Below are positions 1-11,601 of a DNA stretch of 64,000 nt, in pieces. Position 1 is the stretch's first letter. Each line of letters starts with the position of its first letter. The DNA is from Micromonospora olivasterospora (GTDB taxonomy: Bacteria > Actinomycetota > Actinomycetes > Mycobacteriales > Micromonosporaceae), in contig NZ_VLKE01000001.1 in the NCBI RefSeq assembly GCF_007830265.1, positions 4,216,001 through 4,280,000 of the forward strand, given 5' to 3'. The position numbers and the translations under genes are program-made. The notes below the pieces were generated by a model. That model ran no database searches and was not told where the DNA came from. It worked only from the letters and a program-made list of their open reading frames with translations.

Positions 1-674
1 AGCGGGTGCCCCTGCGCCCGCGCCCCCGGGTGATCCGCCAGCAGCTCGTGCTCAGCCGCGACCTGCTCGTCCGGGGGGTCGCCTTCCAGGCCAGCTTCCT
101 GTCCGCCACGGCGGTCGCCGCCCGGTTCGGCGCGGCGGCGGTGGGCGCCCACCAGATCGCCGTACAGCTGTGGTTCTTCACCGCCCTGGTGCTCGACGCG
201 CTCGCGATCGCCGCGCAGACCTTGATCGGGGCGGCGCTCGGGGCCGGCGACGCGGCCGGCGCCCGCGCCCTCGCTCGCCGGATCGCGCTGCTCGGCGCCG
301 TCTGCGGCGTGGCGTTCGCGGTGCTGATCGCCGCCGGGGCGGGGATCGTGCCGTCGTGGTTCAGCTCCGATCCTCAGGTACGCGACCAGGCCATGGTCGC
401 CTGGCCGTGGTTCGTGGCGTTGCAGCCGATCGGCGGCGTGGTGTTCGCCCTCGACGGGGTGCTGATCGGCGCGGGCGACGTCCGCTACCTGCGCAACCTC
501 ACCATCGTCGCCGCGTTCGGGGGTTTCCTGCCGGCGATCTGGCTGACGTACGCGTTCGACCTGGGCCTGGGCGGGATCTGGGCGGGGCTGACGCTGTTCG
601 TGGTGATCCGGCTGGCCGCCCTGCTGCTGCGGCTGCGCACCGGCGGCTGGGCGGTCGTCGGAGCCGTGCGCTGA
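1..674 (+). CDS. MATE-family efflux transporter (DinF-like), 3' part
   Basis: The gene enters from the left edge, so the N-terminus is missing and any start seen here (GTG at 6) is probably internal. About 222 residues remain, roughly the second half of a MATE transporter of about 440 residues. They include several hydrophobic helices and motifs such as AARFGAAAVGAHQIA and GVLIGAGDVRYLRN, which are typical of DinF-like proteins. The family exports drugs or metabolites in exchange for H+ or Na+ at the cytoplasmic membrane; the substrate cannot be read from sequence. In actinobacteria such a gene often precedes truB, as here. Confidence 0.85.
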   Translation, partial: RVPLRPRPRVIRQQLVLSRDLLVRGVAFQASFLSATAVAARFGAAAVGAHQIAVQLWFFTALVLDALAIAAQTLIGAALGAGDAAGARALARRIALLGAVCGVAFAVLIAAGAGIVPSWFSSDPQVRDQAMVAWPWFVALQPIGGVVFALDGVLIGAGDVRYLRNLTIVAAFGGFLPAIWLTYAFDLGLGGIWAGLTLFVVIRLAALLLRLRTGGWAVVGAVR

Positions 675-760
675 GCGGCCCCCTTCCAACACCCGGCGGG
701 CGGGCTCGGCCGTCAGGTCGGGCGGGGCGCGGTGGAGGGCGTCTGGCAGGCTTGGCGGTC

Positions 761-1645
761 GTGAGCGCAGACGGTCTGATCGTGGTGGACAAGCCCGGCG
801 GCATGACGTCGCACGACGTGGTGGCGCGCATCCGCCGCCTGGCCCGCACCCGACGGGTCGGGCACGGCGGCACGCTGGACCCGATGGCCACCGGCGTGCT
901 GGTGATCGGCGTGGGGCGGGCCACCCGGCTGCTCACGTACGTCATCGGCGCCGGGAAGAGCTACACGGCCACCGTCCGGCTCGGCCAGGCCACCGTCACC
1001 GACGACGCCGAGGGGGACGTGATCTCCACCACCCCGGCCGGCACGCTCACCGACGAGGCGGTCCGGTCGGCGTTCGCCGCCCTCACCGGCGAGATCGACC
1101 AGGTGCCGAGCGCGGTCAGCGCCATCAAGATCGACGGCCAGCGTGCCTACAAGCGGGTACGCGAGGGGGAGAGCGTCGAGCTGCCCGCGCGCCGGGTCAC
1201 CGTGAGTCGCCTCGACGTGCTGGCGATCCGCCGGGACACCCCCGACGTGGTCGACGTGGACATCGACGTGACCTGCTCCTCCGGGACGTACATCCGGGCC
1301 CTGGCCCGGGACGCGGGCCTGGCGCTCGGGGTCGGCGGGCACCTGACGGCGCTGCGCCGCACGGCCGTGGGCAACTTCACCCGCGCCGAGGCGGCGACCC
1401 TCGACGAACTGGAGCAGCGCGCGCCGGAGGTGGTCAACCTGCCGCTGGACGCCGCGGCGGGACGGTTCTTCCCGCGCCGGGACGCCAGCCCGGACGAGGC
1501 GAGGGTGCTGTCCCACGGCGGCCCGCTCGACCCGGCCGGCATCGCCGGGCCGTACGCGGTCTTCGGGCCCGGCGGCGGCCTGATCGCTATCGTCAGCGAG
1601 CGTGCCGGGCGGGCCCGGGCCGAGATCGTGCTCGCCCCGGCCTGA
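761..1645 (+). CDS. truB: tRNA pseudouridine(55) synthase TruB
   Basis: TruB isomerises U55 of the tRNA T-arm to pseudouridine. The 294-residue product has the family block GHGGTLDPMATGVL, with the likely catalytic Asp at residue 40, followed by the usual C-terminal domain. The open frame extends far upstream, antisense to nothing conserved. The GTG at 761 was chosen because homology begins right after it (SADGLIVVDKPGG). It lies 86 bp after the MATE gene and 59 bp before ribF, consistent with one transcription unit. Confidence 0.95.
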   Translation: MSADGLIVVDKPGGMTSHDVVARIRRLARTRRVGHGGTLDPMATGVLVIGVGRATRLLTYVIGAGKSYTATVRLGQATVTDDAEGDVISTTPAGTLTDEAVRSAFAALTGEIDQVPSAVSAIKIDGQRAYKRVREGESVELPARRVTVSRLDVLAIRRDTPDVVDVDIDVTCSSGTYIRALARDAGLALGVGGHLTALRRTAVGNFTRAEAATLDELEQRAPEVVNLPLDAAAGRFFPRRDASPDEARVLSHGGPLDPAGIAGPYAVFGPGGGLIAIVSERAGRARAEIVLAPA

Positions 1646-1704
1646 CGGCGGGCGGGGCCGCGCGCCGGACCGCCCGGCGGTGGTAGCAGGGGAGGGAGCG
1701 TCTC

Positions 1705-2634
1705 ATGCAGCGGTGGCGGGGGTACGAGGCGGCGCCCGGCGGCTGGGGCCGTTCGGTCGTCACCATCGGTGTCTTCGACGGGGTGCACCGGGGGCACCAG
1801 GCGACCATCGGGCACGCCGTGGCCCGGGCCCGGGAGCTGGGTGTGCGGTCGGTCGTGGTGACCTTCGACCCGCACCCGGCCGAGGTCGTCCGTCCGGGCT
1901 CGCACCCGGCGGTGCTCACGGAGCCGGCCCGCAAGGCGGAGCTGATCGAGGCGCTCGGCGTGGACGTGCTCTGCGTCGTGCCGTTCACCCCGGAGTTCTC
2001 CCGGCTGCCGGCCGAGGCGTTCGTGCACGACATCCTCGTCGAGCACCTGCACGCCGCCCTCGTCGTGGTGGGAGAGAACTTCCGGTTCGGGCACCGGGCG
2101 GCCGGCGACGTGGCGCTGCTGGAGCGGCTCGGCCGCACGTTCGGCTTCGCGGTCGAGGGCGGCCCGCTGGTCGCCGACGACGGCACCGTCTTCTCCTCCA
2201 CCTACATCCGCTCCTGCGTCGACGCCGGGGACGTGGGCGCGGCGGCCGCCGCGCTGGGCCGTCCGCACCGGGTCGAGGGGGTGGTGGTCCGGGGCGACCA
2301 GCGGGGGCGGGAGCTGGGCTTTCCCACCGCGAACCTGCTGTGTCACCGGTACGCCGCCGTGCCGGCCGACGGCGTCTACGCCGCCTGGCTGGCCCGTCGG
2401 GGGCACCGGGAACGGCTGGCCGCGGCCGTCTCGGTGGGCACCAACCCAACCTTCTCCGGACGGGAGCGGCGGGTCGAGGCGTACGCGCTGGACTTCTCGG
2501 GCGACCTGTACGGCGAGCGGCTCGCGCTGGACTTCGTCACCCACCTGCGCGGTCAGGTGCGGTACGACTCGATCGAGCCGTTGGTGGCGCAGATCGCCCA
2601 GGACGTCGAGCGCACCCGGCGCGCCCTCGGCTGA
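1705..2634 (+). CDS. ribF: Bifunctional riboflavin kinase / FAD synthetase
   Basis: RibF phosphorylates riboflavin to FMN and then adenylylates FMN to FAD. The 309-residue protein has an N-terminal FAD synthetase domain with the nucleotidyltransferase HxGH-like motif (HRGH, about 28-31) and a later TYIRS motif. The C-terminal riboflavin kinase domain carries GFPTANL near residue 205. The ATG follows a GGGAGGGAG ribosome-binding site. The order truB-ribF-rpsO is standard in actinobacteria. Confidence 0.96.
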   Translation: MQRWRGYEAAPGGWGRSVVTIGVFDGVHRGHQATIGHAVARARELGVRSVVVTFDPHPAEVVRPGSHPAVLTEPARKAELIEALGVDVLCVVPFTPEFSRLPAEAFVHDILVEHLHAALVVVGENFRFGHRAAGDVALLERLGRTFGFAVEGGPLVADDGTVFSSTYIRSCVDAGDVGAAAAALGRPHRVEGVVVRGDQRGRELGFPTANLLCHRYAAVPADGVYAAWLARRGHRERLAAAVSVGTNPTFSGRERRVEAYALDFSGDLYGERLALDFVTHLRGQVRYDSIEPLVAQIAQDVERTRRALG

Positions 2635-2765
2635 GCCGGGGAGGCCCGCCGCCCGAGGGCCCCGCGGCCGCCCGCCGCCCGAGGGGCGCCGGGCGCCGGG
2701 TCGGGGTTTCGTGCCCGTCCGCACCGTCGCGTCGCCCTTCGCCGGGCGGTTCCGCCGGAGGCTGG

Positions 2766-2924
2766 TAGTCTGGCGGGGACGTCGGCTGACCGACGTGGGG
2801 CCTCGCGTGCCTGCACGACGCCGCGGGTGCGAGGTTCGGTCCGTCTCCGGTCTCCGGGCCCCGACGACGGGTCTTCGGGCCTGACGACGGACACCACCGA
2901 TCAACCCATCGAAACAGGGAGAAC
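2766..2924 (+). promoter_or_regulatory. Promoter and structured leader of rpsO
   Basis: A -10-like hexamer TAGTCT lies at 2766-2771. About 8 nt after it comes a 7-bp hairpin (2779-2796; ACGTCGG, CTGA loop, CCGACGT), and more GC-rich stem candidates follow up to the ribosome-binding site AGGGAGAAC before rpsO. Ribosomal protein S15 represses its own translation through leader structures in several bacteria. Such control here is an inference from the roughly 150-nt structured leader; no conserved S15-binding motif was verified. Confidence 0.5.
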
Positions 2925-3194
2925 ATGGCGCTCGACCAGGAATCCAAGGCCAAGATCCGCGCGGAGTACGCGACCGCCGAGGGCGACACCGGTTCGCCGG
3001 AGGTGCAGGTCGCGGTCCTGACCAAGCGGATCGCGGACCTCACCGAGCACCTGAAGGTGCACAAGCACGACCACCACAGCCGCCGTGGGCTGCTGCTGCT
3101 GGTCGGCCGTCGCCGTCGGCTGCTCAACTACGTCCAGAAGAAGGACATCAACCGCTACCGGTCGCTCATCGAGCGGCTCGGCCTGCGCCGGTGA
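2925..3194 (+). CDS. rpsO: 30S ribosomal protein S15
   Basis: This 89-residue protein has the normal S15 length and signatures ([37 protein letters not shown]). It binds 16S rRNA in the platform of the small subunit. The ATG follows an AGGGAGAAC site. A strong terminator lies directly downstream, separating it from pnp, which has its own upstream region. Confidence 0.98.
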   Translation: MALDQESKAKIRAEYATAEGDTGSPEVQVAVLTKRIADLTEHLKVHKHDHHSRRGLLLLVGRRRRLLNYVQKKDINRYRSLIERLGLRR

Positions 3195-3198
3195 CGTC

Positions 3199-3233
3199 AC
3201 GGGGGAGCGGCCCGCAGCGGGTCGCTCCCCCGT
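3199..3233 (+). terminator. Intrinsic terminator after rpsO
   Basis: A 16-bp stem (ACGGGGGAGCGGCCCG, 3199-3214, pairing with 3218-3233) with one G-U pair and a CAG loop starts 5 bp after the rpsO stop codon. No U-tract follows, which is common for high-GC actinobacterial terminators. Confidence 0.8.
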
Positions 3234-3426
3234 CCGGCTTCACCACCCGAACCACACCCGGGCCGCGCGACCAACCGACAGGGAGCCGGTCAGCGTACCG
3301 GTCTCCGGTAGTGGCCCCCGGGAACCCGGCTGACCGCCGGCACCCCGGGCGCTTCGATCGAAGACCGGCCGTCTGAGCAGTTCCCGAGCGTCGTGGGCCC
3401 CCGATGCGAAGGAGCACAACCGCACC

Positions 3427-5832
3427 ATGACCGAGCATTCCCTCGGCACCGAGTCCCGCACCGCCGTGATCGACAACGGGTCCTTCGGCACCCGCGAGAT
3501 CACCTTCTCCACCGGCCGCCTGGCCCGTCAGGCCGCCGGCTCCGTCACCGCCCAGCTCGGCGAGACGGTCGTCCTCTCCGCGACCACGGCCGGCAAGCAG
3601 CCGCGGGAGCAGTTCGACTTCTTCCCGCTGACGGTCGACGTCGAGGAGCGGATGTACGCCGCGGGCCGCATCCCCGGCTCGTTCTTCCGCCGCGAGGGCC
3701 GGCCCAGCGAGGACGCCATCCTCACCTGCCGGCTGATCGACCGGCCGCTGCGCCCGTCGTTCGTCAAGGGCCTGCGCAACGAGGTCCAGGTCGTCGAGAC
3801 CATCCTGGCGCTGGACCCGCAGCACCCGTACGACGTGGTGGCGATCAACGCCGCGTCGATGTCGACCAAGCTCTCCGGCCTGCCGTTCTCCGGCCCGATC
3901 GGGGCGACCCGGATGGCCCACGTCGACGGCCAGTGGGTGGCCTTCCCGACCCACGAGGAGCTGTCCCGGGCCACCTTCGACATGGTCGTGGCCGGCCGGG
4001 CCCTGCCCGACGGCGACGTCGCGATCATGATGGTCGAGGCCGAGGCCACCGAGCACACGGTGGCACTGGTCGCGGGCGGTGCCCCCGCCCCGACCGAGGA
4101 GGTCGTCGCCAGCGGCCTGGAGGCCGCCAAGCCGGCCATCCGCGAGCTGTGCCGGGCGCAGAGCGAGCTGGCCGAGGTGGCCGCCAAGCCGGTTGCCGAC
4201 TTCCCGGTGTTCCTGGATTACCAGGACGACGCGTACGACGCGGTGGCCGAGCTGGCCCGCGGCGAGGTCGCCGAGGCCCTGAAGATCGCCGGCAAGGCCG
4301 ACCGCGAGGAGGCCCTGGACCGGATCAAGGCCCGCGTGCAGGAGGAGCTCGGCCCGCGCTTCGAGGGCCGGGAGAAGGAGCTGTCCGCCGCGTTCCGGTC
4401 GCTGACCAAGTCCGAGGTCCGCGCCCGGGTGCTGCGCGAGCAGGTCCGCATCGACGGCCGCGGCCCGCGCGACATCCGCCCGCTGACCGCCGAGGTCGGC
4501 GTGCTGCCCCGGGTGCACGGCTCGGCGCTGTTCGAGCGCGGCGAGACCCAGATCCTGGGCGTCACCACGCTGAACATGCTGCGCATGGAGCAGGCGCTGG
4601 ACACCCTCTCCCCGGAGAAGTCCAAGCGCTACATGCACAACTACAACTTCCCGCCGTACTCCACCGGTGAGACCGGTCGGGTCGGCTCGCCGAAGCGGCG
4701 CGAGATCGGCCACGGCGCGCTCGCCGAGCGGGCGCTGATCCCCGTGCTGCCGTCGCGCGAGGAGTTCCCGTACGCCATCCGGCAGGTCTCCGAGGCGCTC
4801 GGCTCCAACGGCTCCACCTCGATGGGTTCGGTCTGCGCCTCGACGCTGGGCCTGCTGTCGGCCGGTGTGCCGCTGAAGGCGCCGGTCGCCGGCATCGCCA
4901 TGGGCCTCATCTCCGACGAGGTCGAGGGCAAGACCCAGTACGTGACGCTGACCGACATCCTCGGCGCCGAGGACGCGTTCGGCGACATGGACTTCAAGGT
5001 CGCCGGCACCCGGGACTTCGTCACCGCGCTCCAGCTCGACACCAAGCTCGACGGCATCCCGTCGGACGTGCTGGCCGCCGCGCTCCAGCAGGCCCACGAG
5101 GCCCGGCAGGTCATCCTCGACGTGATGCAGCGGGCCATCGAGGCGCCGGCCGAGATGTCGGACTACGCCCCGCGCGTCACCACCGTCAAGATCCCGGTCG
5201 ACAAGATCGGCATGGTGATCGGCCCGAAGGGCCAGACCATCAACGCCATCCAGGACGAGACCGGCGCCGAGATCTCCATCGAGGACGACGGCACGATCTA
5301 CGTCGGCGCGACCAACGGCCCGTCGGCGCAGGCCGCGGTCGAGCGGATCAACGCGATCGCCAACCCGACCCTGCCGAAGCTGGGCGACAAGTTCCTGGGC
5401 ACGGTGGTCAAGACCGCCGCGTTCGGCGCGTTCGTCTCGCTGCTGCCGGGCCGCGACGGCCTGCTGCACATCTCCAAGGTGGGCGACGGCAAGCGGGTCG
5501 AGCGGGTCGAGGACTTCCTCAACGTCGGCGACAAGGTCGAGGTCGAGATCGCGGACATCGACGCCCGCGGCAAGATCTACCTGGACAAGGTCCGCCCGGA
5601 GGGCGCCGAGGCGCCGGCCGCGGGCGAGGCCGCCGGCGGCGAGCGTCCGGCGGGCCGGGAGCGGGGCGACCGGGGCCCGCGCGAGCGTGGCGATCGGGCC
5701 GGCCGCGGCCCGGAGCGTGGCGAGCGCGGCCAGGGCGGCGGCCAGGGCGGCGGCCAGGGCGGCGGCCAGGGCGGCGGCGAGGGCGGCGAGGGCGGCGAGC
5801 AGCGCCCGCGCCGCCGGACCAGGCACAGCTGA
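3427..5832 (+). CDS. pnp: Polyribonucleotide nucleotidyltransferase (PNPase / GPSI)
   Basis: PNPase degrades RNA 3' to 5' using phosphate, and in actinomycetes it also adds 3' tails. The 801-residue protein has two RNase PH domains (the first with [16 protein letters not shown], the second around [14 protein letters not shown]). These are followed by a KH domain ([16 protein letters not shown]) and an S1 domain ([23 protein letters not shown]). It ends in an unusual Arg/Gly tail of about 60 residues made partly of GQGG repeats. The ATG lies about 13 nt after AAGGAG. Gene order after rpsO is conserved. Confidence 0.97.
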   Translation: MTEHSLGTESRTAVIDNGSFGTREITFSTGRLARQAAGSVTAQLGETVVLSATTAGKQPREQFDFFPLTVDVEERMYAAGRIPGSFFRREGRPSEDAILTCRLIDRPLRPSFVKGLRNEVQVVETILALDPQHPYDVVAINAASMSTKLSGLPFSGPIGATRMAHVDGQWVAFPTHEELSRATFDMVVAGRALPDGDVAIMMVEAEATEHTVALVAGGAPAPTEEVVASGLEAAKPAIRELCRAQSELAEVAAKPVADFPVFLDYQDDAYDAVAELARGEVAEALKIAGKADREEALDRIKARVQEELGPRFEGREKELSAAFRSLTKSEVRARVLREQVRIDGRGPRDIRPLTAEVGVLPRVHGSALFERGETQILGVTTLNMLRMEQALDTLSPEKSKRYMHNYNFPPYSTGETGRVGSPKRREIGHGALAERALIPVLPSREEFPYAIRQVSEALGSNGSTSMGSVCASTLGLLSAGVPLKAPVAGIAMGLISDEVEGKTQYVTLTDILGAEDAFGDMDFKVAGTRDFVTALQLDTKLDGIPSDVLAAALQQAHEARQVILDVMQRAIEAPAEMSDYAPRVTTVKIPVDKIGMVIGPKGQTINAIQDETGAEISIEDDGTIYVGATNGPSAQAAVERINAIANPTLPKLGDKFLGTVVKTAAFGAFVSLLPGRDGLLHISKVGDGKRVERVEDFLNVGDKVEVEIADIDARGKIYLDKVRPEGAEAPAAGEAAGGERPAGRERGDRGPRERGDRAGRGPERGERGQGGGQGGGQGGGQGGGEGGEGGEQRPRRRTRHS
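5728..5775 (+). repeat. 12-bp tandem repeat in the pnp tail
   Basis: Four perfect copies of GGCCAGGGCGGC lie end to end and encode a GQGG-type low-complexity stretch in the C-terminal tail of PNPase. The unit is a multiple of three, so copy-number change would alter tail length without breaking the frame. Confidence 0.85.
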
Positions 5833-5878
5833 TCCCACCGGCACCACCCACCCCTCGTCGAACTGAGAGCAGGTCTTC

Positions 5879-8132
<2,254 letters not shown>

Positions 8133-8190
8133 CCCGCCGGCCGCCCCGGCCGGGGGCGCAAATGCGGTCGCCGGGCGGCCGCGCCGCCCC

Positions 8191-8196
8191 TAGGCT
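8191..8196 (+). promoter_or_regulatory. -10 element of a leaderless GNAT gene
   Basis: TAGGCT ends 7 nt before the ATG at 8204. The GAGG in between could act as a weak ribosome-binding site if transcription starts earlier. Confidence 0.55.
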
Positions 8197-8203
8197 CGCG
8201 AGG

Positions 8204-8692
8204 ATGATCGACTCGAACCGATACGACCGGACTCGCCGGCACGTCACCCCGCGACCCGTCGACGACGGCAACTGGCGGGCCGTCGCCGACGTCGTGCCCA
8301 GGGACGACCAGCGGGCCTGGGTGTACCCGATGGCCGCCCGCTACCTGCTGCTCAGCGAAAGGGGCGGGGCCTGGACCTCGCTGGCCGTGTACGCCGACGA
8401 CGCCGTCGTCGGGCACGTCATGTGGGCCGTCGACGACGACGCGTCCCGGTGGATCGGCGGCATGCTCGTCGACGCCGCCGAGCAGGGCCGCGGCGTCGGC
8501 GAGGCGGCTGTCGCCACCCTGGCCGGCTGGCTCGCGGCCCAGCCCGGATGCCGTGCCGTCCGCCTCTCGTACCACCCGGACAACGCCGCCGCCGCGGCCC
8601 TCTACACCCGCCTGGGCTTCACCCCCACGGGCGCGACGGAGGACGACGAACTCGTCGCCGAACTACCCGTCGACCATGGACTTGCCGGCTGA
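8204..8692 (+). CDS. GNAT family N-acetyltransferase
   Basis: This 162-residue protein has the GNAT acetyl-CoA region (GMLVDAAEQGRGVGEAAVATL) and the C-terminal NAAAAALYTRLGF motif. GNATs move an acetyl group from acetyl-CoA to an amine; the substrate is unknown. The ATG at 8204 is preferred over an upstream in-frame codon because of the TAGGCT box. Its stop codon abuts a truncated ABC permease, so the sequence right after the gene is probably not its original neighbour. Confidence 0.85.
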   Translation: MIDSNRYDRTRRHVTPRPVDDGNWRAVADVVPRDDQRAWVYPMAARYLLLSERGGAWTSLAVYADDAVVGHVMWAVDDDASRWIGGMLVDAAEQGRGVGEAAVATLAGWLAAQPGCRAVRLSYHPDNAAAAALYTRLGFTPTGATEDDELVAELPVDHGLAG

Positions 8693-9207
8693 TTCAGCGC
8701 TCCACCCCGCCGCCCTGGTGGGACTGGCTCTCCGCGCCGAGCGTGGCGATGGTGTCGATCATCACGCTGGTGGTCTGGACCACGTCGGGGACGTTCATGC
8801 TGATGTTCCTCGCCGCGTTGCAGAACGTCCCGGTGGCGCTCGACGAGGCGAGCACCCTCGACGGGGCGACCCGGTGGCAGTGGTTCCGGCACGTGACCCT
8901 GCCGATGATCAAGCCGACCATGTTCCTGGTGCTCACCCTGGGCCTGATCGGCTGCTGGCAGGTCTTCGACCAGGTGTACGTGATGAGCCAGGGCGACCCC
9001 GCCAAGACCACGCTCACCCCGGCGTACCTGTCGTACCGGACCGCGTTCCGCGACTTCGACTACGGCTCCGGCGCGGCGATCTCGTTCGTGCTGTTCCTGA
9101 TCATCATCGTGTTCACCGTGCTCCAGCGCTGGCTGATGGCCGACCGGGAGCCGACCGGCGCGCGGCGCGGCCCGTGGTGGCGGCGGCGCGTACGGCAGGG
9201 GGGTTGA
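8693..9207 (+). pseudogene. Carbohydrate ABC transporter permease (MalF/UgpA type), 5' truncated
   Basis: The C-terminal part of a sugar permease is readable from WWDWLSAPSVAM onward. It includes the EAA loop (DEASTLDGATRWQWFRHVTLPMIKPTMF) that contacts the ATPase, and the LTPAYLSYRTAFRDFDYGSG region. About the first half, with its first membrane helices, is missing, and no plausible start or ribosome-binding site precedes it. The homology begins right after the unrelated GNAT gene, marking a deletion or assembly joint near 8693. The next gene encodes the partner permease. Confidence 0.85.
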
Positions 9208-9208
9208 G

Positions 9209-9652
9209 ATGGCCGTGCTGACCGACCGGCCGGCGGTCGCGGCGCCCGCCCGGCCCCGCCGGGACCGGGGCGCCCGCGCACTGGCCAGCAGCTTCGTCGG
9301 GTACGCCGTCCTGGTCTTCTTCGGGCTGGTGTTCCTCTACCCGTTCGTCATCCAGATCGGCAACTCGCTCAAGACCGAGCCCGACGCGGCGGCGAACCCG
9401 CTCTCGCCGATCCCCGACCCGGTGTCGTTGGCCGGCTTCGAGCGGATCTTCGAAGGCACCAACTTTTCGCTGTGGCTCGGCAACTCGCTGCTGGTCACCG
9501 TCCTGGTCACCCTTGGGCGCGTCTTCTTCGACTCGCTCGCCGGATACGCCCTCGGCGCGGCGCTGCTGGCCACCATCCCGGTGGCGGTGCTCTTCGTGAT
9601 CTTCCAGCGGTACTTCGTCCGCGACGCCAACGACGGCGCGGACAAGGGCTGA
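9209..9652 (+). pseudogene. Carbohydrate ABC transporter permease (MalG/UgpE type), internal deletion
   Basis: The 147-residue frame has a normal MalG-type N-terminus (first helix, then IGNSLKTEPDAAANP and FSLWLGNSLLVT) and a normal C-terminus (GAALLATIPVAVLFVIFQRYFV). The middle is missing: after DSLAGYAL, about 130 residues including the EAA loop are absent, leaving the frame intact. Without the EAA loop it cannot couple to an ATPase. It follows the previous fragment by 1 bp, as in a normal permease pair. No binding protein or ATPase is nearby. Confidence 0.85.
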
Positions 9653-9660
9653 CCGGCGAC

Positions 9661-9693
9661 CGGCGGTCCCCGACTACTCGCCGGGGACCGCCG
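9661..9693. terminator. Bidirectional terminator between convergent genes
   Basis: A perfect 12-bp inverted repeat (CGGCGGTCCCCG and CGGGGACCGCCG) with a 9-nt loop separates the permease remnant from the GNAT gene on the other strand. It overlaps the last codons of that GNAT gene. Confidence 0.7.
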
Positions 9694-10255
9694 CGGCCGG
9701 TACGGCGACGTGCAGCCGCAGCTGGTTGACCAGCATGTCGTCCACGTCGAGGGCCCGGGCGGCACCGTCGGGCTCCCAGCCCGCGCCGGTCAGGAACTTC
9801 CGGGTCGCCGGGTTCCCGTCGAACGCCCAGGCCACCGCCCGGGCGAACCCGTCGGCGCGCCACAGGTCGACGCTGGCCGCGAGCAGTCGGCTGCCGTGCC
9901 CGCGCCGGCCCCAGCGGGGCTCGACCAGCAGGTCCGTCACGGCCACCACGTCGGGCCCGAGCGCGTCGGCCGGCTCGTTGGGCGCGAGGGACTCCGCGTC
10001 GGCCGGACCGGATGCGGCGAACCCCACCAGATACGATTGCTCGGCCTGTTCGACGGCGACCAGCACGCGGTGCGCGCCCGAGGGAGGCTCCTGCACCGCC
10101 GCGCTCCACCGCCGGGCGAGGTACGCCTCGTCCAGGTTGTCGAGCACGTGCCGGGGCAGGATCCGGCGGTACGCGACCCGCCAGGTAGCGAGCTGGATGC
10201 GTGCGATCTCGCCGGCGTCCTCCGGACGCGCCGGGCGGACGTACCCGAGAGCCAT
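9674..10255 (-). CDS. GNAT family N-acetyltransferase
   Basis: This 193-residue GNAT starts with YVRPARPEDAGEIARIQLATWRVAYRRILP and has the acetyl-CoA-binding stretch VEPRWGRRGHGSRLL. The substrate is unknown. On its strand a TAGGCT hexamer (10264-10269) ends 8 nt before the ATG, so it is probably leaderless. It is divergent from the GT87 gene, with about 35 bp between start codons. Confidence 0.85.
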   Translation of the reverse strand: MALGYVRPARPEDAGEIARIQLATWRVAYRRILPRHVLDNLDEAYLARRWSAAVQEPPSGAHRVLVAVEQAEQSYLVGFAASGPADAESLAPNEPADALGPDVVAVTDLLVEPRWGRRGHGSRLLAASVDLWRADGFARAVAWAFDGNPATRKFLTGAGWEPDGAARALDVDDMLVNQLRLHVAVPAAAVPGE

Positions 10256-10290
10256 GGGACGGAAGCCTACGCAGGGTGGGGGAGGCGACG

Positions 10291-11601
10291 GTGGCGCAGG
10301 GTCCCGGACGCACGACAGCGCAGGTCGTGGGCGTGGTCGCGCTCGCCGTCGCGGTGACCGCGTTCCTGTCCGTCGCGGCGGTGCGGCACGGCTTCTTCGA
10401 CCTGAAGGTCTACTACGGGGCGCTGCGCTTCTGGGCCCACGACGGCGGGGAGCTCTACGACTTCCTCAAGCCCGGCACCCAGTACGGCTTCACGTACCCG
10501 CCGTTCGCCGCCCTGGTCATGCTGCCGATGGCGTACCTGCCGTGGCCGGCGGCGATCGTGGTCAGCGTGACCGCCTCCGTGGTGGTCAGCGCGGTGCTGA
10601 TCTGGTGGCTGCTCGACCCGGTCGCCCGCCGGGCCGGGTGGACCCGCTGGTTCGCCCTCGCCGTGGCGCTGTGCCTGGCCGCCGCGTTCGAGCCGATGCG
10701 CGAGACGGTCAACTTCGGCCAGGTCAACATGCTGCTGCTGTTCCTGGTGGGCGCGGACCTGCTGCGGCTGCTGCCCCGCGGCAGCCGGTGGGCGGGCGTC
10801 GGCGTCGGCCTGGCCACGGCGATCAAGCTCACCCCGGGCATCTTCGTCGTCTACCTGCTGGTCACCGGGCGCTGGCGGGCGGCCCTGGCGGCCACGGGCA
10901 CCGCGACCGGGGTCACCCTGCTCGCCGCCGCCCTCTTCCCCGACGCGTCCCGCGAGTTCTGGACCGCGGCGCTGTGGAACACCGGCCGGGTGGGCGAGCT
11001 GGCGTTCGTGTCCAACCAGTCGCTGCGCGGCGTGGTGGCCCGCCTGGACCCCGAGCACCCGAGCACCGTGGCCTGGCTGGCGCTGGTGCTGGCCACCGTC
11101 GCCGTCTGGGTCTGGCGGTCCCGGTCCGCGGCGGCCGCCGGCGACGAGGCCACCGGTCTGGCCCTGACCGGCGCGGTGATGTGCCTGGTCAGCCCCGTGA
11201 CCTGGGTGCACCACCTGGTCTGGCTGCTGCCGGCGCTGCTCCTGCTGGTCGACAACGCGATGGCGGCCCCGGCCCGCGGCGGCCGGCGCCGCGTTCTGCT
11301 GGCCGCCGCCGCCATCGGGTACGCGTTCCTGTGCAGCCGGATCGTCTGGTCCTGGGAGAAGGACTTCACCGGCGTCGACGGTTTCCTCGGCAGCAACACC
11401 TACGTCTGGATCAGCCTGGCGCTGCTGCTCCTGCTGCCGGTCCGCCGGTGGGCCACGCCGTCAGCGGCCGGGGCGGCCGGCGGCGCCGCGCCCGCCGGGT
11501 CAGCCGTCGAGGCGCCCGGCGTAGCGCAGCTCGACCAGGCCGAGCGGGGGCCGGCCGCCGGCCAGCGGGACCTGGTAGGTGGACACCTCGCCGTCGGGTG
11601 A
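10291..11601 (+). CDS. GT87-family (DUF2029) polyprenol-phosphate-mannose mannosyltransferase
   Basis: This multi-helix membrane protein of about 436 residues has hallmarks of GT87 alpha-1,2-mannosyltransferases: DLKVYYGALRFW with an early acidic residue, YGFTYPPFAALVMLP and a CLVSPVTWVHHLVWLLPAL block. In mycobacteria this family adds mannose to lipomannan or lipoarabinomannan from polyprenyl-phosphomannose on the outer face of the membrane. A similar role here is inferred. The GTG at 10291 sits about 7 nt after GGGGGAGG; a GTG at 10276 is the alternative. The last 34 codons overlap the convergent GNAT gene. Confidence 0.85.
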   Translation: MAQGPGRTTAQVVGVVALAVAVTAFLSVAAVRHGFFDLKVYYGALRFWAHDGGELYDFLKPGTQYGFTYPPFAALVMLPMAYLPWPAAIVVSVTASVVVSAVLIWWLLDPVARRAGWTRWFALAVALCLAAAFEPMRETVNFGQVNMLLLFLVGADLLRLLPRGSRWAGVGVGLATAIKLTPGIFVVYLLVTGRWRAALAATGTATGVTLLAAALFPDASREFWTAALWNTGRVGELAFVSNQSLRGVVARLDPEHPSTVAWLALVLATVAVWVWRSRSAAAAGDEATGLALTGAVMCLVSPVTWVHHLVWLLPALLLLVDNAMAAPARGGRRRVLLAAAAIGYAFLCSRIVWSWEKDFTGVDGFLGSNTYVWISLALLLLLPVRRWATPSAAGAAGGAAPAGSAVEAPGVAQLDQAERGPAAGQRDLVGGHLAVG

